Shown piece by piece: positions 6,635 through 13,998 of a DNA stretch of 15,572 nt (the stretch's first letter is position 1; every line of letters starts with the position of its first letter). Source of the stretch: Kiritimatiellales bacterium (GTDB lineage Bacteria; Verrucomicrobiota; Kiritimatiellia; Kiritimatiellales; Pontiellaceae). The DNA lies in the NCBI GenBank assembly GCA_021734595.1, contig JAIPIO010000063.1:1-15572 (forward strand), read 5' to 3'. A model generated the notes under the pieces. The model ran no database searches and had not been told where the DNA came from. It saw only the letters and a program-made list of their open reading frames with translations. The position numbers and the translations under genes were made by a program.

Positions 6635-8236
6635 CTATCCGGTGAGAAGGCGCAGCACCTTGTTGAGCCGCTCGATTTCCAGGGAGTGGAAATCTTCGAG
6701 GTCGTGGCGGCGGATGAGGCGCAGCAGACGGATCAGACCAAGGAACGCCCCCATGTAGAGGCCGCCGATAACAAACAGCACAGCCAGATTCAGCCAGTGC
6801 GACTCAAACCGCTCCAGCAGGCGGAAGTACGATGAGATCCAGAAGAAAGCCGCGGCCAGGGCAAACAGAACGGCCGCGATACGCGCGAAGAACGCAGTCG
6901 GAAAATAGATGCCGCCGACAATACCGCGCACAACCCGCAGTCGGTAGGGAATGGTCAGCACAAACGTCCCAAGCACGGCGAGGATTCCGCCCCATACGCC
7001 GAGTTTGAGCTCAACGATAAGCACCCAGTCGAGAATCAGGTTGACCGTAATCTGCAGCAGCAGCATCGGGAGCGTGTTGAGCACTTTTTCCTTGGCTTTG
7101 ATGGCCATCGACAGCGGCATGGAAATCAGCGGCAGGGTAAGGATAAGGCAAAAGGCGGAAGCGATCAGTCCGGCTTCGTCCATTTCCCCTTTATAGATCA
7201 AGTGGTAGGCCGCCGGCGCAAAAAAAGCGCCGAGCGCCGAAACCGGCAGCGCAACGATCATCAGCATTTTGTAGAAGGATGAAATAAGCCGTTCAAGGCA
7301 GTGTTCATCCTTCACATACGCTTCGGCGAAGCCGGCGGTAAAAAGCGGCAGGATCGCCGATGGAATGAAGGTGATAATCAAGGAAGGTAGCCCATATCCC
7401 AGGTCGTAGATTCCGACCACCGTCGTTCCGCTTACAACGGCTAGGAAAAACACCTCGGTGTATTTATACATCATCATGCGGACGATGCTCGTAAGCAGAA
7501 CGGAGGTGGAAAACTTCAGGGTGCGGCGCTTGCCAATACCAAAGGGCGGCGACCGCCAGTGCAGGCTCCGCAAATATTTGATCAGCAGGAAAACCCCTAC
7601 CAAATAGACGAGTCCGTAGGCGACCATATCCACGGCAATGGCGGTTGAAACAAAGGGTCTGAGACGCAGCCAGACCGCCAAGACACTCAGCCAGAACACG
7701 CCGTGAATAATGGACAGGGCCGTGACCGTACCGATTTTAAAAACCGAGGTGAACACCACCGAGACATATTCCTTCATCAGGTAGATTCCGACCATGAGAC
7801 AGGAGAGCAGCAGATACAGTCGGAAATGTTCCACATGCCCCGCCTTGAACAGCCGCTGCATCGGAGCCGACAGGAACATCATAAGCGCGGTGACGCCGCA
7901 GACGGCCACCAGCTGCAGCAGCGCGGATTTCCAGAGCAGCTGGACCAGTCCGGCACGGTTTTTCTTCACCACCAGTTCCGGAATAAAACGCATCAGCGCC
8001 GCCGTCAGCCCCATACCGCAAAAAACCATGATGTAGCCGGCAATATTCTTGAAAAGGCTGAAAACGCCGTAGTTTTCCTTTCCAAGCGCATCGACCGTAA
8101 CCACCGAAACGGCGAAATAGACAAAAAACAGAACCAGCTTGCTGATGATCATCAGGGGCATGCCGCTGACTGCTTCACGCGAGAAGAAGGTGCCCCGTTC
8201 TTCCGCAGATTCAGGATGGGTGGTTGGATTATTCAT
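6635..8236 (-). CDS. Polysaccharide/lipid-linked oligosaccharide flippase-like protein (MOP superfamily)
   Basis: 533 residues with 12-14 hydrophobic segments spread along the whole length. The start (SREAVSGMPLMIISKLVLFFVYF, then LGKENYGVFSLFKNIAGY) is typical of Wzx/RfbX-like members of the MOP (MATE-like) superfamily, where an 'LG-x-x-xYGxF' motif follows the first membrane helix. The middle has YDLGYGLPSLIITFIPSAILPLF, again typical of this family. The probable role is to flip lipid-linked oligosaccharide across the inner membrane for capsule, O-antigen or exopolysaccharide. No glycosyltransferases are nearby, so it may act as a stand-alone exporter. It starts 9 nt after the M48 protease gene ends, implying one transcript and probable coupling. 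The C-terminal ~35 residues are a charged cytoplasmic tail (RRHDLEDFHSLEIERLNK). Confidence 0.88.
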   Translation of the reverse strand: MNNPTTHPESAEERGTFFSREAVSGMPLMIISKLVLFFVYFAVSVVTVDALGKENYGVFSLFKNIAGYIMVFCGMGLTAALMRFIPELVVKKNRAGLVQLLWKSALLQLVAVCGVTALMMFLSAPMQRLFKAGHVEHFRLYLLLSCLMVGIYLMKEYVSVVFTSVFKIGTVTALSIIHGVFWLSVLAVWLRLRPFVSTAIAVDMVAYGLVYLVGVFLLIKYLRSLHWRSPPFGIGKRRTLKFSTSVLLTSIVRMMMYKYTEVFFLAVVSGTTVVGIYDLGYGLPSLIITFIPSAILPLFTAGFAEAYVKDEHCLERLISSFYKMLMIVALPVSALGAFFAPAAYHLIYKGEMDEAGLIASAFCLILTLPLISMPLSMAIKAKEKVLNTLPMLLLQITVNLILDWVLIVELKLGVWGGILAVLGTFVLTIPYRLRVVRGIVGGIYFPTAFFARIAAVLFALAAAFFWISSYFRLLERFESHWLNLAVLFVIGGLYMGAFLGLIRLLRLIRRHDLEDFHSLEIERLNKVLRLLTG

Positions 8237-8245
8237 ACCTGAAAC

Positions 8246-9388
8246 TCAGGATTCACTTCCGATGGCGCTCATGTTTTCCCGCGCGCGGACAATCCGGCGG
8301 GCAATGGAAGGCTGGCTGTGCAGCAGAAATTCAATCCAGGCGGCGGGTTCCTGGTTGGAGAGGTTCTGATCCGCCAGCTTCACGAAAGCGGAGACCAGCG
8401 AATCGGGCTCGCCCATCTTTTCCACGGCATAGGCGTCGGCCGCGTATTCCCGCCGGCGGGAGTGCATGTTGGCAAACGGCATGGAGATCAGCGAAAACAC
8501 AAACAGGCTGAAAATAAACACCGGTGCCGTGGCGATATCGGCAATATTTCTGCCCAGCCCCCCGGAAAGGCCGGTAAGGCACAGGTGCGAAACATAGAAA
8601 CCAACCAGAGCCATCGCGGAACCGGTCAGCATCAGACGGAACATGTCCCGGTTTTTGTAGTGCCCCACTTCGTGTGCGATGATTGCGAGGATCTCATCTT
8701 GGCTGTAGCCCGCCAGTAGGGTATCGCCCAGAACGATCCGTCTGGTTTTCCCAAACCCGGTAAAGGCCGCGTTGGCGGTGCCGGGGTTCTCCTCCAGACC
8801 CGATTTGAAAACACCCGCCACCGCGATGCCCGCTTCTTCCATCATTGCCTTGACGGCATCGGTCAGATCGCCTTCCGCCAGCGGTTCGAACTTGTGAAAC
8901 AGCGGCATGATCACCACCGGCGCAATCGTCGAAATGATGATGGCGAACAAAATATAAAATGCCGTGGCAAACACCCACCACCAAACGGGCTGCCAGCGCA
9001 GCAGCGCGTAGACCACTTCAAACAGGATCACCGCCAGCACGAGATCAATCAGCAGCGATTTAGTGAAATCCAGCAGCCACATGCCGAAATCTTCGTGCGA
9101 AAGCTCGTAATGATGCTCCAACACATAATCGGTGTAGTAGGAGAGCGGAAACATGAAGGCTGCAAATCCGAAAACCGTCACCAGCACATAGACCCCGTTC
9201 GTGAGATACCACAGGCTTTCCCCGAAGCGTTTGACCAGCCCGTCCGCCAGCGCCGCGGATGCACCGCTCAACTGGTAGGCCGCCAGCAGCACGGCCACCA
9301 TCAGAATCTGAACCAGGAACAACCGGTTGTGCACCGCGTCGTATTCCCGGGCCAGGTCTTCACGTGTGGGCGTGGTATTTTCAGTCAT
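8246..9388 (-). CDS. M48A family membrane metalloprotease (Ste24/CAAX protease 1-like)
   Basis: 380 residues. The zinc-binding helix is H239-E240-V-G-H243 in IIAHEVGHYKNRD, and the third ligand is E314 in RRREYAADAYA, the usual M48 HExxH...ExxxAD arrangement. The N-terminal half has membrane helices near 24-42, 64-86, 104-130 and 136-164, with the Ste24-like phrases LSYYTDYVLEHHYELS and FHKFEPL. Two more helices lie at 253-272 and 288-306 between the zinc motifs. The segment NAAFTGFGKTRRIVLGDTLL (207-226) is the conserved substrate-groove stretch of this family. Bacterial members degrade or process membrane and prenylated-type substrates, often in envelope quality control. The gene starts 8 nt after parB and ends 9 nt before the flippase gene, so the three probably form an operon. 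Confidence 0.93.
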   Translation of the reverse strand: MTENTTPTREDLAREYDAVHNRLFLVQILMVAVLLAAYQLSGASAALADGLVKRFGESLWYLTNGVYVLVTVFGFAAFMFPLSYYTDYVLEHHYELSHEDFGMWLLDFTKSLLIDLVLAVILFEVVYALLRWQPVWWWVFATAFYILFAIIISTIAPVVIMPLFHKFEPLAEGDLTDAVKAMMEEAGIAVAGVFKSGLEENPGTANAAFTGFGKTRRIVLGDTLLAGYSQDEILAIIAHEVGHYKNRDMFRLMLTGSAMALVGFYVSHLCLTGLSGGLGRNIADIATAPVFIFSLFVFSLISMPFANMHSRRREYAADAYAVEKMGEPDSLVSAFVKLADQNLSNQEPAAWIEFLLHSQPSIARRIVRARENMSAIGSES

Positions 9389-9396
9389 AATCCTGA

Positions 9397-10299
9397 TCAG
9401 AGTTCCTTGGAGTAGCCGACCAGCGTAAGCAGGCGGTCGAGCTCATCGTTGTCGTGAAAATCGATTTCAAGCGAGCCCTTGATTTTCTTTCCGTTGGCCA
9501 GCGTGCGCGACGGTATAATGCGGACACTGGTCCCGAAATGCTGGTGCAGATCATCGGAGAGCGAATGCAGGTAGTCCTTCGGCAGATCCGCCTTTTCCGC
9601 ACGCGGCTTCTTCGGCGGTGCGCCGAGCTTCTTCACGATCGTTTCCAGCGCGCGGACCGACAGTCCCTCCTTGATTACACGTTTCGCCAGCAACTCCTTT
9701 TCCTTGTCGATGGACACCCCCAGCAACACCTTGGCATGCCCTGCCGAAATCAGGCCGCTGCTGACATACTGGCGCACCACATCGGGCAGGTCGAGCAGGC
9801 GCAACGTATTGGCGATCGTGGCACGCGCCTTGCCGACGCGCCGGGCCACGTCCTCTTGCGTCAGGTTGAACTCCTTTACCAGCAGGGCGAAGCCTTCCGC
9901 CTCTTCAATCGGATTCAGGTCCTCGCGCTGCAGGTTTTCGATCAGCGCAATTTCCAGCGCCTTTTCATCGTCGGCCTTCAGCACAATCACCGGCACCTTG
10001 TCGAGTTGGGCCGACTGCGCCGCGCGCAGGCGCCGCTCCCCCGCAATCAGCTCGAATTTTCCGTCCACCTCGCGCACCAGCAGCGGCTGGAGCACGCCGT
10101 GTGCCTGAACCGACTGAACCAAATCGGAAAGCGCTTCGCCATCGAAGGTCTGGCGCGGCTGCCACGGGCTCGCCACCACCTGCCCAACAGGCACCTGCCG
10201 CACACCTTCCACGGAACCTGCCTCTTTTACCTTTGCCGTCGATCCATTCTTGATGAGTGCGTCCAGTCCCCGGCCCAACCCGATATGTTTTGCTGCCAT
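9397..10299 (-). CDS. parB: Chromosome-partitioning protein ParB
   Basis: 300 residues with the full chromosomal ParB layout. The N-terminal arginine-containing peptide IGLGRGLDALI (6-16) is the ParA-stimulating segment. The CTP-binding ParB/sulfiredoxin-like domain (about 35-130) has GERR at 87-90 and ENLQRE at 121-126. A helix-turn-helix lies near 147-168 (TQEDVARRVGKARATIANTL). The C-terminal dimerisation domain is about 243-298. It nucleates at parS and slides as a CTP-dependent clamp to segregate origins. The ribosome site AGGAG lies 5 nt before the ATG (10305-10309 on +). Usually parA precedes parB; here the upstream gene is a small membrane protein with a bactofilin-like pattern, and no parA or consensus parS is in the window. 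Palindrome array D lies 44-89 bp upstream. Downstream genes are tightly packed. Confidence 0.97.
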   Translation of the reverse strand: MAAKHIGLGRGLDALIKNGSTAKVKEAGSVEGVRQVPVGQVVASPWQPRQTFDGEALSDLVQSVQAHGVLQPLLVREVDGKFELIAGERRLRAAQSAQLDKVPVIVLKADDEKALEIALIENLQREDLNPIEEAEGFALLVKEFNLTQEDVARRVGKARATIANTLRLLDLPDVVRQYVSSGLISAGHAKVLLGVSIDKEKELLAKRVIKEGLSVRALETIVKKLGAPPKKPRAEKADLPKDYLHSLSDDLHQHFGTSVRIIPSRTLANGKKIKGSLEIDFHDNDELDRLLTLVGYSKEL

Positions 10300-10342
10300 A
10301 AAAGCTCCTGTGCGTTAATCTGTTGAGAACAAAACATATTTG

Positions 10343-10388
10343 TTCCAAACATTGGAAAATAAAAGGTTAAATTTTCCAGCCATTGGAA
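10343..10388. repeat. Palindrome array D upstream of parB: two exact TTCCA-N5-TGGAA sites 31 bp apart
   Basis: Exact copies at 10343-10357 (core aacat) and 10374-10388 (core gccat) have centres 31 bp apart, close to three helical turns. They lie in the only sizeable gap (10300-10414) between the bactofilin-like gene and parB, in AT-rich DNA where a parB promoter would be expected. They could be operator sites, but the same motif occurs where no promoter is expected. Confidence 0.8.
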
Positions 10389-10414
10389 ATAATTCCCGGA
10401 CAACGCCGGTTTCG

Positions 10415-10930
10415 TCACTCCGCCGGCTGGGACCGGGGTCGCGTGTCGATCAACTGGTGCTTGCCCGTAATTCCGCCTTCCACCTTGCCATGGTTCTGAA
10501 CCAGCTGGGCCGTGGCGTCCAGGCCGCCGGTAATCTCGGCCTTCGGCTGGATGGTCAGCAGCTGCCCGCGGAAATAGAGTTTTCCCTCAATCTTTCCGTG
10601 GATTTCGCACAGTTGCGCCAGCACCGCAATATTGGTGGAGCAATCCGCAAAAATGCGGACCGTCTGCCCTTTGAAGAGGATCGGTTCGGTCACCGGGTCG
10701 TGGACATCCTGCATCTGTGCCATCTCCACTTTTTCAAAACCAAGCCCTTTGAGTTCGGTTTCATATGTTGCGACAATCTTTTTCACGTAGAACACGCTGA
10801 AGATCGCCACGCCCGCCACGAGCAGGATCAGCACCAGACAGCCGCTGCCGCAACCGATGCCCCACTTCGCGCCCGTACCAAGTTTTTTCTTCACCGGCTT
10901 TTCTTCCAGCCAGATTGCTTCTTCACTCAT
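10415..10930 (-). CDS. Single-pass membrane protein with bactofilin-like repeat pattern
   Basis: 171 residues from the chosen ATG at 10928-10930. Residues 1-27 are charged and cytoplasmic, 28-50 form one membrane helix (IGCGSGCLVLILLVAGVAIF), and the rest is predicted outside. Residues about 84-162 repeat a glycine-spaced beta pattern: ILFKGQTVRI, HGKIEGKLYFRGQLLTI, AEITGGLDATAQL, HGKVEGGITG. This resembles the right-handed beta-helix rungs of bactofilins. Real bactofilins are cytoplasmic or membrane-peripheral polymers, so the assignment is only a resemblance. The ATG is preferred to an upstream start at 10957 because a GGGGGAG site lies directly upstream and because it overlaps the preceding gene's stop in an ATGAGTGA arrangement (8 nt), typical of translational coupling. 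Co-expression with the 8-TM protein upstream is therefore likely. Function unknown. Confidence 0.75.
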   Translation of the reverse strand: MSEEAIWLEEKPVKKKLGTGAKWGIGCGSGCLVLILLVAGVAIFSVFYVKKIVATYETELKGLGFEKVEMAQMQDVHDPVTEPILFKGQTVRIFADCSTNIAVLAQLCEIHGKIEGKLYFRGQLLTIQPKAEITGGLDATAQLVQNHGKVEGGITGKHQLIDTRPRSQPAE

Positions 10931-11864
10931 GAATCTCCCCCTTCTCCTCAATGACAAAATATTTCCTCACCCACAACAGGTAGACCAATGCAATGACCAC
11001 ATAGACCACGCCCACGCCCATAAAGAGTGGTCCACTGGCCCAGTTTTCCATCTGGTCGAGTGTCTGCTGCGGAAAATCCATGCCTTTATATATATCCATC
11101 ACATCCACCCGGCTGAACGTGATAAACTGTGAAATCGTCATAACAACCAGCATGGCCAAAACACCCCACCACGCGGAAGATCGGACCTGATAGACCCCAA
11201 CGGCCAGCACCATGCTGATGGCCGAGCCTAGTAGCAGCACCGCCAGCCCGGCACCGCCGGAGACAAAACGCCCGAAGAACGGCAGCGCAAAATTCATCGG
11301 CCACATGGTGACAACCGACACCGTCGCCAAGGCCATCATCATCGCCAGAATCAGCACCGGCAACGGACAGCGTTCGGGCCAGGAGATTTCCGGGTGCCGC
11401 GCCCGGCAGGTGGCGCGGACGTTGCGGCCGCCGTAGAAGAGAATGCCAATGGTTGGAAACAGCAGATAGATCACAAACATAAACGCAAACATGAAAATCA
11501 GCATGATTTTCGCCATTTCCGCGGGTATTTCCATCTGGGGTATCATTTTCGGAAAAAGAAATCCCACCACAGATAGTGCCGTGATGCCGCACAACAGTGC
11601 AAACCATGCCCCCGCCAACATCAGCGTCTGCGCCCAGCGTTTGGCCATAACCGTTCCGATGCCCATCCAGACGAGCCACACCGCCATAAACACATACACC
11701 ATCATTCCGCCCGCCACTTGCCGGAACGGAACTCCCGCCCCGGCTATGAATACCGGCAGGCAACAGACACCGGCAAACAACAGGCAAATCACGCCTCCGA
11801 TAATCTGCAGTATACCGAACGCAACCAACCCGCCCGACCGATCCTTGTAGTTTTCCGACTCCAT
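10923..11864 (-). CDS. Multi-pass membrane protein of unknown function (paralogue of the 11920-12999 product)
   Basis: 313 residues from the ATG at 11862-11864, which has a GAGGGG ribosome site just upstream; a longer reading from a TTG at 11894 is possible but less likely. About eight hydrophobic segments. The motif order matches the neighbouring upstream protein: a DR-S/T-GGLVAFGI start, a VWLVWMGIGTVMAKRWAQTL segment, then FPTIGILFYGGRNVR, a Cys-containing loop and ERCPLPVL, then a late SAWW segment, and a terminal VVYVVIALVYLLWVR helix. The two genes are therefore a tandem duplication. The loop with C-x(n)-P-x(n)-W-x(2)-RCPLP between helices 4 and 5 is the best-conserved part. I do not recognise the family, and no transporter or enzyme motif is evident. 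The stop overlaps the next gene by 8 nt. Confidence 0.8.
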   Translation of the reverse strand: MESENYKDRSGGLVAFGILQIIGGVICLLFAGVCCLPVFIAGAGVPFRQVAGGMMVYVFMAVWLVWMGIGTVMAKRWAQTLMLAGAWFALLCGITALSVVGFLFPKMIPQMEIPAEMAKIMLIFMFAFMFVIYLLFPTIGILFYGGRNVRATCRARHPEISWPERCPLPVLILAMMMALATVSVVTMWPMNFALPFFGRFVSGGAGLAVLLLGSAISMVLAVGVYQVRSSAWWGVLAMLVVMTISQFITFSRVDVMDIYKGMDFPQQTLDQMENWASGPLFMGVGVVYVVIALVYLLWVRKYFVIEEKGEIHE

Positions 11865-11919
11865 CCTTTTCCCCTCGTTGGCTCCAGCAACCAAGAACCA
11901 CTTACCGTTAACCGATTTT

Positions 11920-12999
11920 CTATTCCAGCCTCATGCGAACCGAAGGTTCATTCTTTTTTTCCTTTTCCGCCTCTTCCGCCCGGCGCTGCCGGTAGGAGAT
12001 CGATCTGACCTCGCTCTTTTCCGGGCGGAACATCTCACGCACCCATACCAAGTACACGCAGGCCACCACCCCCCACAGGCAGCTGACGACAATCATCACC
12101 GGCGGCTTGAAGGGATAGAAGCCGCTGATATGCTCGATCTGCTCCGGCGAATAATCCATGTGGGCATAGAGATTTTCCATGTCCGTCTCGGCAAACGTCA
12201 GCATCATGGAGGAAGTCACCAGCACAACCAGCGCATACGCCGCCCACCATGCGGAAATTTTGCGCCTGAATGCGCCCCAGCCCACATAGCCGCAGGCCAC
12301 GGATACCAATGTAGCCACAAGTGCGCCCTGCCACCCGCTCAGCACCTTGCCGAAGAGGAACGCCAGATAGTTGGTGGTGCTGGCCACGAATATGGTCAGG
12401 CACCCGAGAATGCATACCAGGCTCATCGCCAGCAGCGGCAGCGGACAGCGGTCCGTCCAGCACGGCTTCGGATTGCGGACCTCGCAGGTCCACCGGACAT
12501 GTTCACCGCCGTAAAAGACAATTCCAATCACTGGAAAAACGAGGTAGATCAGCACCAGCACGCCCACCGTAAAATACAGCGCGGTCAGCGCCGCCAAAGG
12601 CGAAACCACATCCGAGTCCGCCATCAGGTTATACACGTCCGGCAGCACCAGCAGGATGGCCGCCAGCGCCAGCGCACCGCTGAACACCCCGATCCACGCA
12701 CCCACCAGCAGCAGCGCCCGCGCCCACCGCTGCGCCTTGATGCTCCCGAACCCCATCCAGCAAAACCACACCGTCAGGAAGAAAAAGTAGCCCATGCTGA
12801 TCATCAGGTGCGACGTCTTCATGCCGCCCGGCCCCGCCTGCGAAACCCCCAGCATCAACAGCATCGCCAGGATAAAGCAGAAAATCCCCACCAGGATATT
12901 CACGGTGCCGAAGGCAATCAGGCCCGTCGTGCGGTCCCTGAAAACCACCTTTTCCTCCGCCTGCTCCTGCCCTTCTGCTGTTGTTTCGTTCTCCGTCAT
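11920..12999 (-). CDS. Multi-pass membrane protein of unknown function (first of a tandem pair)
   Basis: 359 residues. The N-terminus is acidic and soluble (MTENETTAEGQEQAEEK). About eight membrane segments follow, near 26-50, 65-87, 91-117, 134-162, 187-210, 217-240, 247-266 and 296-318. The C-terminal ~40 residues are highly charged (YRQRRAEEAEKEKKNEP). FPVIGIVFYGGEHVRWTC and TDRCPLPLLAM between helices 4 and 5 are shared with the downstream paralogue. The shared cysteines, Pro and Trp suggest a structural or ligand-binding loop, but no known family is recognised. The start ATG follows an AGGAAGGATAGGA purine-rich stretch. It ends 55 nt before the next gene's ATG, so the tandem pair plus the bactofilin-like gene look like one transcription unit. 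A coding copy of TTCCA-N5-TGGAA (12522-12536) falls in the FPVIGI codons. Confidence 0.85.
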   Translation of the reverse strand: MTENETTAEGQEQAEEKVVFRDRTTGLIAFGTVNILVGIFCFILAMLLMLGVSQAGPGGMKTSHLMISMGYFFFLTVWFCWMGFGSIKAQRWARALLLVGAWIGVFSGALALAAILLVLPDVYNLMADSDVVSPLAALTALYFTVGVLVLIYLVFPVIGIVFYGGEHVRWTCEVRNPKPCWTDRCPLPLLAMSLVCILGCLTIFVASTTNYLAFLFGKVLSGWQGALVATLVSVACGYVGWGAFRRKISAWWAAYALVVLVTSSMMLTFAETDMENLYAHMDYSPEQIEHISGFYPFKPPVMIVVSCLWGVVACVYLVWVREMFRPEKSEVRSISYRQRRAEEAEKEKKNEPSVRMRLE

Positions 13000-13092
13000 T
13001 CCTATCCTTCCTGTCCCACAGTCTACCCAAAACCCGTCGCATCACAAGCCGTTATCCATGCCGGTGGAGGACAACGCTTCGTCGCCGCCACG

Positions 13093-13114
13093 GGGATGCA
13101 ATAAAGTGCATCCC
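13093..13114. repeat. Perfect 8-bp inverted repeat with 6-nt loop
   Basis: GGGATGCA (13093-13100) and TGCATCCC (13107-13114) are exact inverse complements around ATAAAG. It lies about 94 bp upstream of the 8-TM gene start (12999). There is no T-tract on either side, so it is more likely an operator-like or REP-like element than a terminator. Confidence 0.6.
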
Positions 13115-13119
13115 TCCAA

Positions 13120-13155
13120 TTCCAGACATCGGAAACAGATTTCCAGCGATTGGAA
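13120..13155. repeat. Palindrome array E: two TTCCA-N5-TGGAA sites 21 bp apart
   Basis: TTCCAGACATCGGAA (13120-13134, one mismatch in the right half) and TTCCAGCGATTGGAA (13141-13155, exact) have centres 21 bp apart. They lie in the divergent gap, about 120-155 bp upstream of the minus-strand membrane gene and about 280 bp upstream of the antitoxin gene. Confidence 0.75.
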
Positions 13156-13198
13156 CCACAGCATAGCTAGCGTGGCAGAACCGTAACAGTAACCAACC

Positions 13199-13225
13199 AG
13201 GCAGAATGATTTGAGGCAGAATCAT
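13199..13225 (+). repeat. Two tandem AGGCAGAATNAT copies, 15-bp period
   Basis: AGGCAGAATGAT (13199-13210) and AGGCAGAATCAT (13214-13225) begin 15 bp apart. The exact reverse complement of the second copy recurs at 14986-14997 on the far side of the AbiE genes, so the toxin-antitoxin pair is bracketed by inverted 12-bp copies. Confidence 0.6.
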
Positions 13226-13241
13226 GCAGGTGCAGAAGCAG

Positions 13242-13293
13242 GTCGGTCTTCGTCAAATCTACGCCCGGACGAGTCGGTCTTCGCCAAAACTAT
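13242..13293 (+). repeat. Imperfect 21-nt direct repeat, 31-bp period
   Basis: GTCGGTCTTCG[T/C]CAAA begins at 13242 and again at 13273; over 21 nt the copies agree at about 18 positions. No gene or known element is recognised. Confidence 0.5.
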
Positions 13294-13397
13294 GTGTGAC
13301 AAGCGCGGATTTTTTGCCACGGATTCCATCTGCGGCGAACTCAGCCGGGTCGATGGCAAAGTAAATCCATCTGGTTTTTGTAAACAAGGGGACATCA

Positions 13398-13438
13398 TTT
13401 TGTATAAACATAAAGTTGCATAATACGCAACTTTATGT
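13398..13438 (+). promoter_or_regulatory. Predicted AbiE promoter with overlapping 12-bp inverted repeat operator
   Basis: ACATAAAGTTGC (13408-13419) and GCAACTTTATGT (13427-13438) are perfect inverted repeats around a 7-nt centre. The centre contains TAATAC (13421-13426), a good -10 hexamer; TTTTGT (13398-13403) at 17-bp spacing is a weak -35. A start of transcription 7-9 nt downstream of the -10 would fall on or next to the ATG at 13435. Known AbiEi antitoxins repress their own promoter by binding inverted repeats, so this is the likely operator. Occupancy would block the -10 directly. Confidence 0.65.
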
Positions 13439-13998
13439 ACACTCACGATATGCAACCGATGTTTCAACTGATCCAAGACCTTCGGCAGCTTTCCGCCGGG
13501 GAAAGCCGGGTGTTTGCCTTGTCCGACCTACAGGCATTGCTACCGCTGCACCAAGGGGGCGCGTTTAAGTCGGTCGTGGCGCGGCTGGAAAAAAGAAACG
13601 AGTTGGTGCGAATCTGCCGGGGCATTTATATGCTGCCGGGATCGCCGTTGCATGGCAGCGACCTGCTGGGACACACCGCCGCACGTCTTCGCGCCGGTTA
13701 TTTCAACTACCTAAGCCTCGAAACAGTACTCAGCGAGGCCGGTGTAATCTCGCAAATCCCCGTAAACCGAATTACCCTGATGTCGTCGGGGCGATCCAAC
13801 GTGGTTTCCTGCGGGAACTACGGAAGCATCGAATTCGTCCACACACGCAAGACGGCGGCGGAGACGGCACCGCTGCTGACCTACGACCCCCGCTACCGAT
13901 TGTGGCGGGCGTCGGTTGCGCTGGCCGTGCAGGATATGCGGAACACCCGGCGCGATACCGGCTTGATTGATTGGGAGGCGGCAAATGAATTTGTTTGA
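13435..13998 (+). CDS. abiEi: AbiEi-family antitoxin (type IV toxin-antitoxin, transcriptional autorepressor)
   Basis: 187 residues from ATG 13435; ATG 13450 is the alternative start. Residues about 23-66 form a winged helix (SRVFALSDLQALLP, then FKSVVARLEKRNELVRICRGIYML), the DNA-binding module of AbiEi proteins. The C-terminal domain follows, with AGYFNYLSLETVLSEAGVI (about 87-105) and RITLMSSGRSNVV (about 112-124), the family's conserved core needed for neutralisation. In this class the antitoxin and toxin do not form a complex. The antitoxin works at the level of the toxin's target and represses the operon. Neither ATG has a Shine-Dalgarno sequence, and the predicted transcription start coincides with 13435, so a leaderless mRNA is plausible. 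It overlaps the toxin gene by 14 nt. Confidence 0.9.
   Translation: MYTHDMQPMFQLIQDLRQLSAGESRVFALSDLQALLPLHQGGAFKSVVARLEKRNELVRICRGIYMLPGSPLHGSDLLGHTAARLRAGYFNYLSLETVLSEAGVISQIPVNRITLMSSGRSNVVSCGNYGSIEFVHTRKTAAETAPLLTYDPRYRLWRASVALAVQDMRNTRRDTGLIDWEAANEFV

Larger units (their letters stand above)
13000..13434. other. 435-bp divergent intergenic region with several short repeats
   Basis: No convincing gene is seen here. It contains, in order: an 8-bp perfect hairpin (13093-13114), palindrome array E (13120-13155), two AGGCAGAATNAT copies (13199-13225), an imperfect 21-nt direct repeat (13242-13293), and the promoter and inverted repeat of the AbiE operon (13398-13438). It separates the minus-strand membrane-protein operon from the plus-strand toxin-antitoxin pair. 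Confidence 0.7.

Noticed and set aside
9454..10326. 290-codon open frame on + opposite parB
   Set aside because: Complement of an unmistakable parB; its composition is typical of a shadow frame.
11878..13104. 408-codon open frame on + across the 8-TM gene
   Set aside because: It is antisense to a clear membrane-protein gene, rich in His, Gln, Arg and Pro as expected of a shadow frame in GC-rich DNA, and has no ribosome site or recognisable domain.
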